From Microbacterium aoyamense (GTDB lineage: Bacteria > Actinomycetota > Actinomycetes > Actinomycetales > Microbacteriaceae): a stretch of DNA of 64,000 nt. The stretch's first letter is position 1; every line of letters starts with the position of its first letter. The stretch lies in the NCBI RefSeq assembly GCF_023155855.1, contig NZ_JAKNUT010000001.1:124001-188000 (forward strand), in the 5' to 3' direction. A model generated the notes under the pieces. The model had not been told where the DNA came from. It saw nothing but the letters and a program-made list of their open reading frames with translations, and did not search any database. A program made the translations under genes and the position numbers. Shown here piece after piece: positions 50,097-57,903 of the stretch.

Positions 50097-51290
50097 GTGT
50101 ACTCACTCCTGCTCGCGATCATCTACATCGCCTTCATCAGCCTCGGTCTGCCCGACTCGCTCGTGGGCGCCGGCTGGCCGGTCATGCATCAAGACCTCGG
50201 CGTGCCGATCGCGTTCGCCGGCATCATCACGATGATCATCGCGGGCGGCACGATCCTCTCGAGCCTGGCCTCGGAGCGGATCACACGCCGATTCGGCGTC
50301 GGACTCGTGACGGCCGTGAGCGTCGGCATGACGGCCGCGGCGCTCGTGGGCTTCTCGGTCTCGGACTCGTTCTGGATGCTGTGCCTCTGGGCCATCCCGT
50401 ACGGCCTCGGCGCTGGCGCCGTCGACGCGGCGCTGAACAACTACGTCGCTCTGCACTACGCCGCACGTCACATGAACTGGCTGCACGCGTGCTGGGGACT
50501 GGGAGCGTCCATCAGTCCGTTCATCATGAGCTTCGCCCTCACGCAGGACCTCGGCTGGTCGAGCGCCTACCTGATCATCGGCGTCGTGCAGGCGGTCCTC
50601 ACCTTCGGGCTGCTGCTCAGCATCCCGCTGTGGAAGAAGGTCAACCCGCTCACGACGGCAGACGAGTCCGGGAAGCATGCGACGCACGTGCCGCTCGCGC
50701 AGGCACTGCGGATCCGGGGCGTCTGGCTGATCCTCACCGCGTTCTTCGCGTACTGCGCGCTCGAGAGCACGGCGATCCTGTGGGCATCGACGTATCTCGT
50801 GACGGATCGGGGGGTGGATGCCGCGACCGCCGCCGCCTTCGCCTCGCTCTTCCTGCTCGGCGTCACCGCCGGGCGGTTCCTCGCGGGCTTCTTCGCCGAC
50901 CGCGTGGGCGATCGGTGGATGATCCGCCGCGGCTTCCTCACGGTCGGCCTCGGGATCGTGCTGCTCCTGCTGCCCGTGCAGACGACGGTGCTCGCGCTCG
51001 CGGGGCTCGTGATCGCGGGTCTCGGCTGCGCGCCGATCTACCCCGCGATCATCCACTCCACGCCGGTCAACTTCGGCCGCCGCAACTCGCAGGCCATCAT
51101 CGGCGTGCAGATGGCCGCCGCCTACACGGGTTCGACGCTCGCACCGCCCCTCTTCGGCGCGCTCTCTGCGGGCACCGGTATGTGGATCTTCCCGCTCTTC
51201 CTCGCCGCGCTCATGCTGCTCGGCCTGCTGATGTCGGAGCGACTCAACCGCCTCGACCCCGGCGCGACCGCAGACGCCGCGGCGCCCTGA
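50097..51290 (+). CDS. Major facilitator superfamily transporter
   Basis: 397 residues, twelve helices: MYSLLLAIIYIAFISLGLPDSLVGAGWP at the N-terminus, NWLHACWGLGASISPFIMSF, FFADRVGDRWMIRRGFL (MFS loop 8-9 motif). Substrate unknown; this subfamily is often FucP-like. The start is taken at GTG 50097 from the family N-terminus; a TTG at 50049, seven bases after TACGAT, is a possible leaderless alternative giving 16 extra residues. Confidence 0.88.
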   Translation: MYSLLLAIIYIAFISLGLPDSLVGAGWPVMHQDLGVPIAFAGIITMIIAGGTILSSLASERITRRFGVGLVTAVSVGMTAAALVGFSVSDSFWMLCLWAIPYGLGAGAVDAALNNYVALHYAARHMNWLHACWGLGASISPFIMSFALTQDLGWSSAYLIIGVVQAVLTFGLLLSIPLWKKVNPLTTADESGKHATHVPLAQALRIRGVWLILTAFFAYCALESTAILWASTYLVTDRGVDAATAAAFASLFLLGVTAGRFLAGFFADRVGDRWMIRRGFLTVGLGIVLLLLPVQTTVLALAGLVIAGLGCAPIYPAIIHSTPVNFGRRNSQAIIGVQMAAAYTGSTLAPPLFGALSAGTGMWIFPLFLAALMLLGLLMSERLNRLDPGATADAAAP

Positions 51291-51293
51291 CGA

Positions 51294-51674
51294 TCAGTCC
51301 GGCACGTGGGCGGTCATCATGATCGAGACCAGGATGCCGGGCAGCTCGGGACCGAGTCTCGCGACCGCGCGAGCGGGCGGGTCCTGCGGGAAGACCTGGG
51401 CGTAGGCCTCGTTCATCCCCGCGAAGTCCGGCGGATGCGCGAGCAGCACGGTCACCAGTGCGACGTCATCCAGCGCGCACCCCGCCGCGCGGAGCACGGC
51501 CTCGCCATTGCGCAGCGCTTGGAGTGTCTGTCCTTCGATCGACTCGGGGCGTGACCCGCTCTGCGGGTCGACGCCGACCATGCCCGAGACGTAGACCGTC
51601 GAGCCGGCGCGGACACCCTGGCTGAACAATGGCGAACTCGGTGCGTCGGGTGTCGTGATGATCTGCCTCGACAT
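51294..51674 (-). CDS. RidA family protein
   Basis: 126-residue RidA/YjgF-like: LFSQGVRAGSTVYVSGMVGVDPQSG, QTLQALRNGEAVLRAAGCALDDVALVTVLLAHP and ARAVARLGPELPGILVSI. The arginine expected for enamine/imine deaminase activity is present in ARAVARL. ATG 51674 has TAGGCT (complement 51682-51687) seven bases upstream. Possibly a 2-aminoacrylate deaminase. Confidence 0.9.
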   Translation of the reverse strand: MSRQIITTPDAPSSPLFSQGVRAGSTVYVSGMVGVDPQSGSRPESIEGQTLQALRNGEAVLRAAGCALDDVALVTVLLAHPPDFAGMNEAYAQVFPQDPPARAVARLGPELPGILVSIMMTAHVPD

Positions 51675-51707
51675 GCCCAGGAGCCTACGCTCAGCCGCGA
51701 ACGTCCT

Positions 51708-52658
51708 CTACCGGTCGCCTCGGATCAACGCTTCGACCCGATCGGCGAGTGCAGTCACCGGCTCTCGGCCGTCGAGCTCCACCGTCGCGCCGGCGCGAAG
51801 CAGCGGTTCAACCGTCCTCACATCATGGGCGATCCGCTCTCGATCCTCGGCTGTCGCCCCATACGGGTTGTTCGTGCGAGCGGACACACGCTCGAGCAGC
51901 ACCTCCAGCGGCGCGCTCAACAGGATGACGGCGGCGAAACGGTCGTAGAAGCGGCCCTGATTCTCGACGGTGCCTTGCACGACGACCGCTTCATCGGACG
52001 CGAGGAGCTCCGTCATCCGCTCCTCGTCCCACCGACCGTCCGCGAGGACCCATCCGTCGTAGTCCGTGTCGACGACGCGACGACCGCGCCGACCGAGCTC
52101 GTCGAGGAGCGTCGACTTCCCCGCTCCCGACATGCCGGTGACGAGGATGTGCCGCGGCCGGATGCCGGCCACGACCTCGTCGACGATCTGCGCGAGCGGG
52201 CGATCGGCCTCGACGCGCAGGTGATCGCCCAACCAGGGTTCGAACTCCGCTGCTCGCCGCCGCACGTCGTCCCAGGTCGGTTCGACGATGCTGCGCAGAT
52301 TCCGCTCGCGGACCGCCAGCCGCCGCTGATGCTCGGTCTCGTCGTCGAGCATCAGCAGCACGAAGGTCAGGGATGCGTTCGTCGCACCCGCCGCACGCCG
52401 CCACGTGTCACGAGCGATCTCGCTGTCGTTGACAGCATCCACCACCACCCTCAGGCCCAGCGCGAGGTTCTGCTCGGCCACCGCGCGCACCGCCTCATAC
52501 GCGGCGGCGCCCGTCGTCCACGACCGCTCGAGTCCCCCGCCCAGCATCGCGTCCTCGACGGTATCGATCGAGAGGTGCACGGCGCCCGTTCGTCGGGCTA
52601 CTTCGACCGCGACCGCGGACTTGCCCGTGCCTGGCAGTCCTGAGATCACGACGAGCAT
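51708..52658 (-). CDS. Tandem P-loop kinase fusion protein
   Basis: 316 residues containing two complete P-loop kinase-like domains: the first with GLPGTGKS at 7-14 (zeta toxin/chloramphenicol phosphotransferase-like, LRVVVDAVNDSEIARDTWR), the second with GMSGAGKST at 175-183 (adenylate-kinase/shikimate-kinase-like, RRVVDTDYDGWV). Both keep the lysine and Thr/Ser, so both may bind nucleotides. Substrates unknown. ATG 52658 has GATAAT (complement 52665-52670) six bases upstream. Confidence 0.85.
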   Translation of the reverse strand: MLVVISGLPGTGKSAVAVEVARRTGAVHLSIDTVEDAMLGGGLERSWTTGAAAYEAVRAVAEQNLALGLRVVVDAVNDSEIARDTWRRAAGATNASLTFVLLMLDDETEHQRRLAVRERNLRSIVEPTWDDVRRRAAEFEPWLGDHLRVEADRPLAQIVDEVVAGIRPRHILVTGMSGAGKSTLLDELGRRGRRVVDTDYDGWVLADGRWDEERMTELLASDEAVVVQGTVENQGRFYDRFAAVILLSAPLEVLLERVSARTNNPYGATAEDRERIAHDVRTVEPLLRAGATVELDGREPVTALADRVEALIRGDR

Positions 52659-52729
52659 CCGCCCATTATCGCGGGCAGGTCGACGGCGCGCGGGAGGGGA
52701 GCGCGATCGCGTCGGTATGCTGACCGACG

Positions 52730-53287
52730 ATGACGAAGCACCTCGATCTCACCGGCCTGCCGCGGTTCCTCGCTCACCTCGAGGCCAGGGACGCTTCGTC
52801 GGCGCACTTCGCCCGACTGCTGCTCGACAGCGGGTGCGTGCCGGTCGGCTTCTGGGGCCCCGTGCAGATGGACGTATGGGAGCTGCGGATCCGCCGGGGC
52901 GCCGCCATCGTACGATTCGGGGTTGAGCGAGGATACTCCGATGGACTGATGATCGGACCGCCGACCGGCTCCGACTCGTGGACGAGCTTCGTGCCGATGA
53001 ACCTGGCCGTCGTCGCCTGGGCAGGAGCGAACGCGTATGCACTCCGTCTCGACGACCCGAGCGTGGTGAACGTCGACCTGCAGGAGGTCGGGCTGGCCGT
53101 GGTCGATTGGGTCGGTGATGGCCACGAAGAAGCGATCGATCGTGTGCGCCAGGCGTGGAAGACCTATCACGAGAAGGAGGGTCGACTTCGCCGGCGGACG
53201 AACGGTCACCCGACGCCGGCACAACTGAACGCGTCGAGAGCTGCCGGAGCGGCGGCGATGCAGGCAGCCGCGACGCCGTCCACCTGA
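52730..53287 (+). CDS. Hypothetical protein
   Basis: 185 residues, no signal or membrane helix, not recognised. An alpha/beta N-terminal part (RFLAHLEARDASSAHFARLLLDSG, FWGPVQMDVWELRIRRGAAIVRFG) precedes a helical basic tail (EGRLRRRTNGHPTPAQLNASR). ATG 52730 follows TATGCT (52716-52721) by eight bases. Confidence 0.75.
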   Translation: MTKHLDLTGLPRFLAHLEARDASSAHFARLLLDSGCVPVGFWGPVQMDVWELRIRRGAAIVRFGVERGYSDGLMIGPPTGSDSWTSFVPMNLAVVAWAGANAYALRLDDPSVVNVDLQEVGLAVVDWVGDGHEEAIDRVRQAWKTYHEKEGRLRRRTNGHPTPAQLNASRAAGAAAMQAAATPST

Positions 53288-53406
53288 GGACCGCCTGTCG
53301 CGACGAGGTGGACTCTTTCCTCGCAAGCCGGAGCCCGCTAGCGTACGAGCGGGCGAGACTCCGCAGAGCGCGGCACATACGGGCGCCCAGGACAAGGGAG
53401 TTCACG

Positions 53407-53589
53407 ATGGCCGGAAAGTTCGAGCTCTGGGTCGACAAGGCGGGCGAGTACCGCTTCAATCTGAAGGCGTCCAACGGCCAGGTCATCGCGACCAGCCAGG
53501 GCTACGCGTCGAAGGCGAGCGCCCTCAACGGCATCGAGTCCGTCAAGACGAACGCGCCCGACGCCGAGACAGTCGAGATCGAGAAGTAG
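53407..53589 (+). CDS. YegP family (DUF1508) protein
   Basis: 60 residues with the DUF1508 pattern FELWVDKAGEYRFNLKASNGQVIATSQGYASKASALNGIESVK. One repeat of the YegP fold; length normal for a single-repeat member. GGGAG lies about six bases before the ATG. Function unknown. It converges on the glutaredoxin-like gene. Confidence 0.9.
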   Translation: MAGKFELWVDKAGEYRFNLKASNGQVIATSQGYASKASALNGIESVKTNAPDAETVEIEK

Positions 53590-53592
53590 TCC

Positions 53593-53853
53593 TCAGGCGC
53601 GAGCCAGCAGGGCTTCGCGCAGCCGATCGGGCGCGACGCGCCAGTGACCGAGCAGGTCGTCATCGACGAAGACGACCGGGACCTTGTCCCACCAGCGCTC
53701 CTGCAGGCGCGGATCGCTCTCGATCGGCAGTTCTTCGAGCGAGATCGCGTCGGCCGCGGCATCCGGCAACTCCGCCACGACGGCCTCGATCACCTCACGT
53801 GCGACTTCGCACAGGTGGCAGTCCGCCTTCGTGATGAGGGTGACGGTCGTCAT
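53593..53853 (-). CDS. Glutaredoxin-like protein
   Basis: 86 residues: TLITKADCHLCEVAREVIE, with the redox pair in CHLC (residues 12-15), and VPVVFVDDDLLGHWRV with the cis-proline. DUF836/glutaredoxin family; cytoplasmic disulfide reductase role likely. It lies 11 bases downstream of the rhodanese gene in the same direction, a sensible redox/sulfur pair. Confidence 0.88.
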   Translation of the reverse strand: MTTVTLITKADCHLCEVAREVIEAVVAELPDAAADAISLEELPIESDPRLQERWWDKVPVVFVDDDLLGHWRVAPDRLREALLARA

Positions 53854-53864
53854 GTCTCGATCGC

Positions 53865-54158
53865 TCAGTGCTCGATCGGATAGCCGGCGGCGATCCACTC
53901 GTCGGTGCCGCCGTCGACGTTCGTCGCGTCGTAGCCGCGCGCGGCGAGCGCCTCGACGACGCGGCCCGAGCGACCGCCGACCTTGCAGATCACGTCGAAC
54001 GCCTCGGCGGGCAGCTCGTCGAGGTGTTCGCCGATCGTCGACATCGGCAGGTTGACGGCGCCGGGCACATGCCCCTGCTCGTACTCCCACGTCTCGCGCA
54101 CGTCGATGAGCGGTCGCCCTTCGCGGGCCTTGAGTTCGTGGACGTCGATCGACTGCAT
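53865..54158 (-). CDS. Rhodanese-like protein
   Basis: 97 residues, single rhodanese domain: LIDVRETWEYEQGHVPGAVNLPM and the active-site loop VICKVGGRSGRV with cysteine at about 60, followed by NVDGGTDEWIAAGYPIE. Sulfur transfer or sulfide handling. Start ATG 54158 has AGGAG six bases upstream, so the longer frame is rejected. Confidence 0.9.
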   Translation of the reverse strand: MQSIDVHELKAREGRPLIDVRETWEYEQGHVPGAVNLPMSTIGEHLDELPAEAFDVICKVGGRSGRVVEALAARGYDATNVDGGTDEWIAAGYPIEH

Positions 54159-54183
54159 GAAAACTCCTGAAGGCTGAGACACG

Positions 54184-54211
54184 AAGCGCCCGTCCCGGAG
54201 GACAGGCGCTT
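54184..54211. terminator. Terminator-like hairpin after bS22
   Basis: AAGCGCC-c-GTCC (54184-54195) pairs with GGAC-a-GGCGCTT (54200-54211) around a four-base loop: 11 of 12 positions pair. It lies 14 bases after the stop of the minus-strand bS22 gene. No T tract. Confidence 0.6.
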
Positions 54212-54225
54212 GGTGCGGATGACGC

Positions 54226-54324
54226 TTACTTCTTGTTGCGGCGCTGGTGGCGAGTCTTGCGAAGCAGCTTGCGGTGCTTCTTCTTCGCCATGCGCTTGCG
54301 GCGCTTCTTGATGACAGAACCCAC
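54226..54324 (-). CDS. AURKAIP1/COX24-domain ribosomal protein bS22
   Basis: A 32-residue, extremely basic frame: GTG GGT TCT start giving MGSVIKKRRKRMAKKKHRKL and ending RTRHQRRNKK-type residues. This is the COX24/AURKAIP1 motif protein known in actinobacteria as small-subunit ribosomal protein bS22. It is far below usual gene-calling length. A hairpin follows its stop and the HTH gene at 54409 lies upstream in the same direction. Confidence 0.9.
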   Translation of the reverse strand: MGSVIKKRRKRMAKKKHRKLLRKTRHQRRNKK

Positions 54325-54408
54325 GGAAAACCTCACTAGATCGGGGTCTGGATGCAGAGTGGTCTGCACCCGGGCAACGGGCAAAACGGAAAAATGCCTC
54401 GGACCAGT

Positions 54409-54600
54409 CTAGCCGACGTCGGCGATGGGCCGATGCAGGGCCTCGGTGACCGCCGATTCGGGGACCCGGTAGCTGCGCCCGAAGCGCACCGCGGGCAGCT
54501 CGCCGGCGTGCACGAGACGGTAGACCGTCATCTTCGAAACGCGCATCAGCTCGGCCACTTCGGCGACCGTCAAGAAGCGGACGTCAGGCAGTTCAGCCAC
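54409..54600 (-). CDS. Excisionase-type HTH protein, BldC-like
   Basis: 63 residues: FLTVAEVAELMRVSKMTVYRLVHAGELPAVRFGRSYRVPESAV, the MerR/excisionase-type winged HTH of BldC-like DNA-binding proteins. GTG 54600 is chosen because GGAGGGG lies five to six bases upstream; a longer frame to 54636 lacks this. Its location next to bS22 is conserved in actinobacteria as far as recalled. It may be a nucleoid-associated or developmental regulator. Confidence 0.88.
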   Translation of the reverse strand: MAELPDVRFLTVAEVAELMRVSKMTVYRLVHAGELPAVRFGRSYRVPESAVTEALHRPIADVG

Positions 54601-54705
54601 AGCACCCCTCCTTCGGTCCCCAAGCGTGCTGACCACACTCTAGAGCCCCGTGGGGACGCGTGTAAACCCGCGTGACGGATGTGAACCGTGGGACGGAAGT
54701 GGATG

Positions 54706-55635
54706 CTACGCCCCGCCGCTCGCCCTTTTCAGCCGCTCCGCGGCGTCGCGCGCCGCCTGGCGCTCGATCTTCCGCGCGTCGCGCAGCGCCTTCTCAGCCT
54801 CGCGCACCGCCTTGCGCGCCTCGCGGTACTTCTTGTCGCCCGCGATCTCGGCATCGTCGAGTTCGACCCATGCGCGCGGTGCATCGTGCCCCCGCGTCGC
54901 GATCGCCGCGATGTAGTGCTCGACTCCGTCGAGGAACCGCGCCATGCCGAAGGCGAACGGGTCGTTGTCATCGAGGAACACACCGGCGTCGACAGCGGCG
55001 CGCAGCGAGGGGTACGCGTCGGCCGTGATCAGACTGCGGAAGAGCGCGTCCTCCTGCCTCGTCTGATCCTCGCCCCCGATGCCCGCCTCGCGCTGCGCAC
55101 GGGTGTATCCGGCGATGACCGAGCCCGCCCACCGCGACTGACCCGTCATCGTCGTCATGACCGAGAGCCGCTCTTCATGAGACAGAGCGGTGCCGTCGAG
55201 GGCGCCGAGTCCGGCATCCATCCACGACGCACTGTTGGGAGTGATCGGCGATCCCGTGATCGGGATGTCGAGGATCCATGGATGCCGGAGGTAGACGATC
55301 ATCTGCCCGCGATAGAGCTCCTCGAGGCGTGCGCGCCAGTCGCCGGGCTCGGTGGACTGCTCGGGCGGGAGCGCTGTCGCCTCCTCCTGCATGAGCAGGA
55401 TCAGATCGTCCTTCGCCGTCACGTAGCGGTACAGCGACATCGGAGTGAAGCCCAGTCGCGACGCGACCGCGGCCATCGACACGGCGCCCAGGCCCTCGGC
55501 GTCAGCGATCTCGACGGCTGCCTCGACGATGCGCTCGACGCTCATCTCGCGCTTAGGGCCGCGCTGCGGATTGGCCGCGACGCCCCATGCGAGCGCAATG
55601 CCGCGCGGCAACTCGGGTTCGACGTCGTGCTCCAC
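54706..55635 (-). CDS. TetR family regulator, long form
   Basis: 309 residues: the HTH is at about 28-75 (MSVERIVEAAVEIADAEGLGAVSMAAVASRLGFTPMSLYRYVTAKDDLI), then a TetR_C_1-like ligand domain (Tet repressor subfamily with RHPWILDI), and an unusual Lys/Arg/Glu/Ala-rich helical tail of about 45 residues (KKYREARKAVREAEKALRDARK). GTG 55635 follows TAAGCT (complement 55642-55647) by six bases. Divergent from a drug ABC exporter; a strong operator lies between. Confidence 0.9.
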   Translation of the reverse strand: MEHDVEPELPRGIALAWGVAANPQRGPKREMSVERIVEAAVEIADAEGLGAVSMAAVASRLGFTPMSLYRYVTAKDDLILLMQEEATALPPEQSTEPGDWRARLEELYRGQMIVYLRHPWILDIPITGSPITPNSASWMDAGLGALDGTALSHEERLSVMTTMTGQSRWAGSVIAGYTRAQREAGIGGEDQTRQEDALFRSLITADAYPSLRAAVDAGVFLDDNDPFAFGMARFLDGVEHYIAAIATRGHDAPRAWVELDDAEIAGDKKYREARKAVREAEKALRDARKIERQAARDAAERLKRASGGA

Positions 55636-55649
55636 GGGTCCAGCTTAGG

Positions 55650-55690
55650 ACTGTTTATGACGTAAACAGTGTGTTACCGTCATAAACAGT
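55650..55690. promoter_or_regulatory. TetR operator between regulator and ABC exporter
   Basis: ACTGTTTATGACG (55650-55662) and CGTCATAAACAGT (55678-55690) are a perfect 13-bp inverted repeat. A third half-site TAAACAGT (55663-55670) pairs with the first as ACTGTTTA-N5-TAAACAGT, so two overlapping dyads are present across the divergent promoters. Confidence 0.78.
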
Positions 55691-55718
55691 TTCAGCCATA
55701 CACAGAAAGGGTCCGACT

Positions 55719-56609
55719 GTGAACGCTCCCGCCATCCAGGTGAGAGACCTCCGCGTCGCGTTCGGAAAGTCCGTCGTGCTCGACGGCCTCGACCTCACGG
55801 TCGAACGCGGCGAGGTCTTCGCCCTGCTCGGCCCGAACGGCGCCGGCAAGACGACGACGATCAACATCCTGACGACGCTCGGCACGTCCGACACCGGCAC
55901 GGTCGAGGTCTTCGGCATCGACGTCGCCCGCAATCCCATCGCCGTCAAGCAGCGCATCAGCCTCACGGGTCAGGCCGTCGCCGTCGACGACGTCCTCACC
56001 GCGACCGAGAACCTCGTCATGCTCGGGCGCCTCTCCGGGCTCTCGGGACGCGAGGCGCGTGCCCGGGCAGCCGAGCTTCTCGAACGCTTCGATCTGACGG
56101 ATGCCGCGGCCAAGCGCGTCGGCACCTACTCGGGCGGCATGCGCCGACGGCTCGACCTCGCCCTGAGCTTCGTCGTGACGCCCGAGATCCTCTTCCTCGA
56201 CGAGCCGACGACGGGCCTCGACACGCGCAGTCGCCGTGAGCTGTGGGACGTCATCCGCTCGCTCGCCGACGCCGGGACGACGGTCTTCCTCACGACGCAA
56301 TACCTCGAGGAGGCCGACCAGCTCGCCGACCGCATCGCCGTGCTCGACGCGGGCCGCATCGTCGGGCTCGGCACACCTGCCGAGCTCAAGTCCCGCGTCG
56401 ACGGCGACACCGTCGAGCTGCACGACGAGCACGGAGCCCTGCTGCGCGAAGTGCCCACCGACGGCACCGTCTCGGGCCTGCGCCGCGCGCTCGACGTGCT
56501 CGACGAGTCGGGAGCGGAAGGCGTCGTGACGCTTCGACGACCGAGCCTCGACGACGTCTTCCTTTCTCTCACCTCGGCCCCGGCCGCCAGCCTGCAGGAG
56601 TCAGCATGA
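55719..56609 (+). CDS. DrrA-like ABC exporter ATPase
   Basis: 296 residues. Walker A GPNGAGKTT, Q-loop SLTGQAVAVDDVLTATEN, signature YSGGMRRRLD, Walker B ILFLDEPTTGLD, then the H-loop region TTVFLTTQYLEEADQLADR, where Gln-Tyr replaces the usual His motif THY/THD as in many drug exporters. GTG start 55719 with AAAGG upstream. Coupled to the permease (ATGA). Confidence 0.93.
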   Translation: MNAPAIQVRDLRVAFGKSVVLDGLDLTVERGEVFALLGPNGAGKTTTINILTTLGTSDTGTVEVFGIDVARNPIAVKQRISLTGQAVAVDDVLTATENLVMLGRLSGLSGREARARAAELLERFDLTDAAAKRVGTYSGGMRRRLDLALSFVVTPEILFLDEPTTGLDTRSRRELWDVIRSLADAGTTVFLTTQYLEEADQLADRIAVLDAGRIVGLGTPAELKSRVDGDTVELHDEHGALLREVPTDGTVSGLRRALDVLDESGAEGVVTLRRPSLDDVFLSLTSAPAASLQESA

Positions 56610-57400
56610 CCACGGCATCCCTCCCCGCCCTTCGCCCACGCATCTCGGGGTTCACCGCCGAGAGCGTCTTCGTGAAGCGCAGCCTGACGCACTCGCTGCG
56701 CGACGGCGAATCGCTGCTCATGGCGATCATGCTGCCCGTCATGCTCATGGTGCTCTTCGTCTTCGTCTTCGGCGGCGCGATGGACCCGTCGGGCTCCTAC
56801 GTGAACTACGTCGTGCCGGGGGTGATCGTGCTGTGCGCGGGGTTCGGAGCATCCTCCACCGCCGTGTATGTCGCGAACGACATGAAAGCGGGGATCATCG
56901 ACCGGTTCCGTACGATGCCGCTGCGCGCGAGCGCCGTCCTCACAGGGCACGTCGTCGCGAGCCTGATCCGCAACCTCGTCGCGACCGCCGTCGTCATCGG
57001 CGTCGCACTCGCGATCGGGTTCCGCCCGACGGCGAACGTCGGCGAGTGGATCGCGGCCGCGGGACTCATCGCGCTCTACATCCTGACGATCACGTACCTG
57101 TTCGCCGCGATCGGCCTCGCCGCCGGCACTCCCGAGGCGGCGACCGGCTACGGCTTCATCATCCTGTTCCTGCCGTACCTGTCGAGCGCGTTCGTGCCGG
57201 TCTCGACGATGCCGACCTGGTTGCAATGGATCAGCGAGAATCAGCCGATCACGCCCATCATCGAGACGATCCGCGGCCTGCTCATGGGGACGGAGATGGG
57301 GGATGCCCCGTGGTGGGCGCTCGGCTGGTGCGCCGCGATCCTCGCGTTCGCATTCGCGTGGGGTGCATGGCTCTTCCGCCGCAAGGCGGGGCGGCGCTAG
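56606..57400 (+). CDS. DrrB-like ABC-2 exporter permease
   Basis: 264 residues, six helices, ABC-2 type: SLTHSLRDGESLLMAIMLPVMLMVLFVFVFGGA, YVNYVVPGVIVLCAGFG, MKAGIIDRFRTMPL and FVPVSTMPTWLQWISENQPITPIIETIRGLL, all characteristic of DrrB-like daunorubicin-resistance permeases. Start overlaps the ATPase stop. Substrate unknown; a drug or lipid efflux role is expected, induced through the upstream TetR. Confidence 0.92.
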   Translation: MTTASLPALRPRISGFTAESVFVKRSLTHSLRDGESLLMAIMLPVMLMVLFVFVFGGAMDPSGSYVNYVVPGVIVLCAGFGASSTAVYVANDMKAGIIDRFRTMPLRASAVLTGHVVASLIRNLVATAVVIGVALAIGFRPTANVGEWIAAAGLIALYILTITYLFAAIGLAAGTPEAATGYGFIILFLPYLSSAFVPVSTMPTWLQWISENQPITPIIETIRGLLMGTEMGDAPWWALGWCAAILAFAFAWGAWLFRRKAGRR

Positions 57401-57406
57401 ACCCGA

Positions 57407-57814
57407 TCAGCGGCCGGGGAGCTTCTTCAGCGCGCTGGTGACGACGTGCTTCGCGGATGCCGCGGCGCGGCCCACGACCTCGGCCGCGTGCGCGGCGGAA
57501 TCGGTCAGCGTGGACGCCGCGGCGAGCGCGTAGTCGGGCTCGTCGCCGAGGAACGGCACGAGCCAGTCATCCACTTCGTCGAGGGGCTCGGGCGACAGGC
57601 TGTAATAGCGGTGCTGACCCTCTTCGCGCACCGAGACGAGGTGCGCATCGCGCAGCACCTTCAGGTGCTTCGAGACGGTGGGCTGACTCACCCCGAGATC
57701 GGCGACGATGTGCGACACGCTCGTGCCGGACTCCCCCGCGCCGGATCGATCGAGGAGGAGCCGCAGGATGTCGCGACGTGTGCCGTCCGCGATCACGTCG
57801 AAGATGTCCGCCAT
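57407..57814 (-). CDS. ArsR family regulator
   Basis: 135 residues: IFDVIADGTRRDILRLLLDRSGAGESGTSVSHIVADLGVSQPTVSKHLKVLRDAHLVSVREEGQHRYYSLSPEPLDEVDDWLVPFL, the winged HTH of ArsR, lacking cysteine metal ligands. The C-terminal 40 residues are Ala-rich and unassigned. ATG 57814 has TACTCT (complement 57821-57826) six bases upstream. Target unknown; converges on the ABC-2 permease. Confidence 0.9.
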   Translation of the reverse strand: MADIFDVIADGTRRDILRLLLDRSGAGESGTSVSHIVADLGVSQPTVSKHLKVLRDAHLVSVREEGQHRYYSLSPEPLDEVDDWLVPFLGDEPDYALAAASTLTDSAAHAAEVVGRAAASAKHVVTSALKKLPGR

Positions 57815-57903
57815 GTGCTCAGAGTAGTCGTGACCCCCGCGGGATACCATGAGGGCCTACCGTGGGACGACACGTATCGTCTGACAGTGGCAGGGAGGAC
57901 CGG

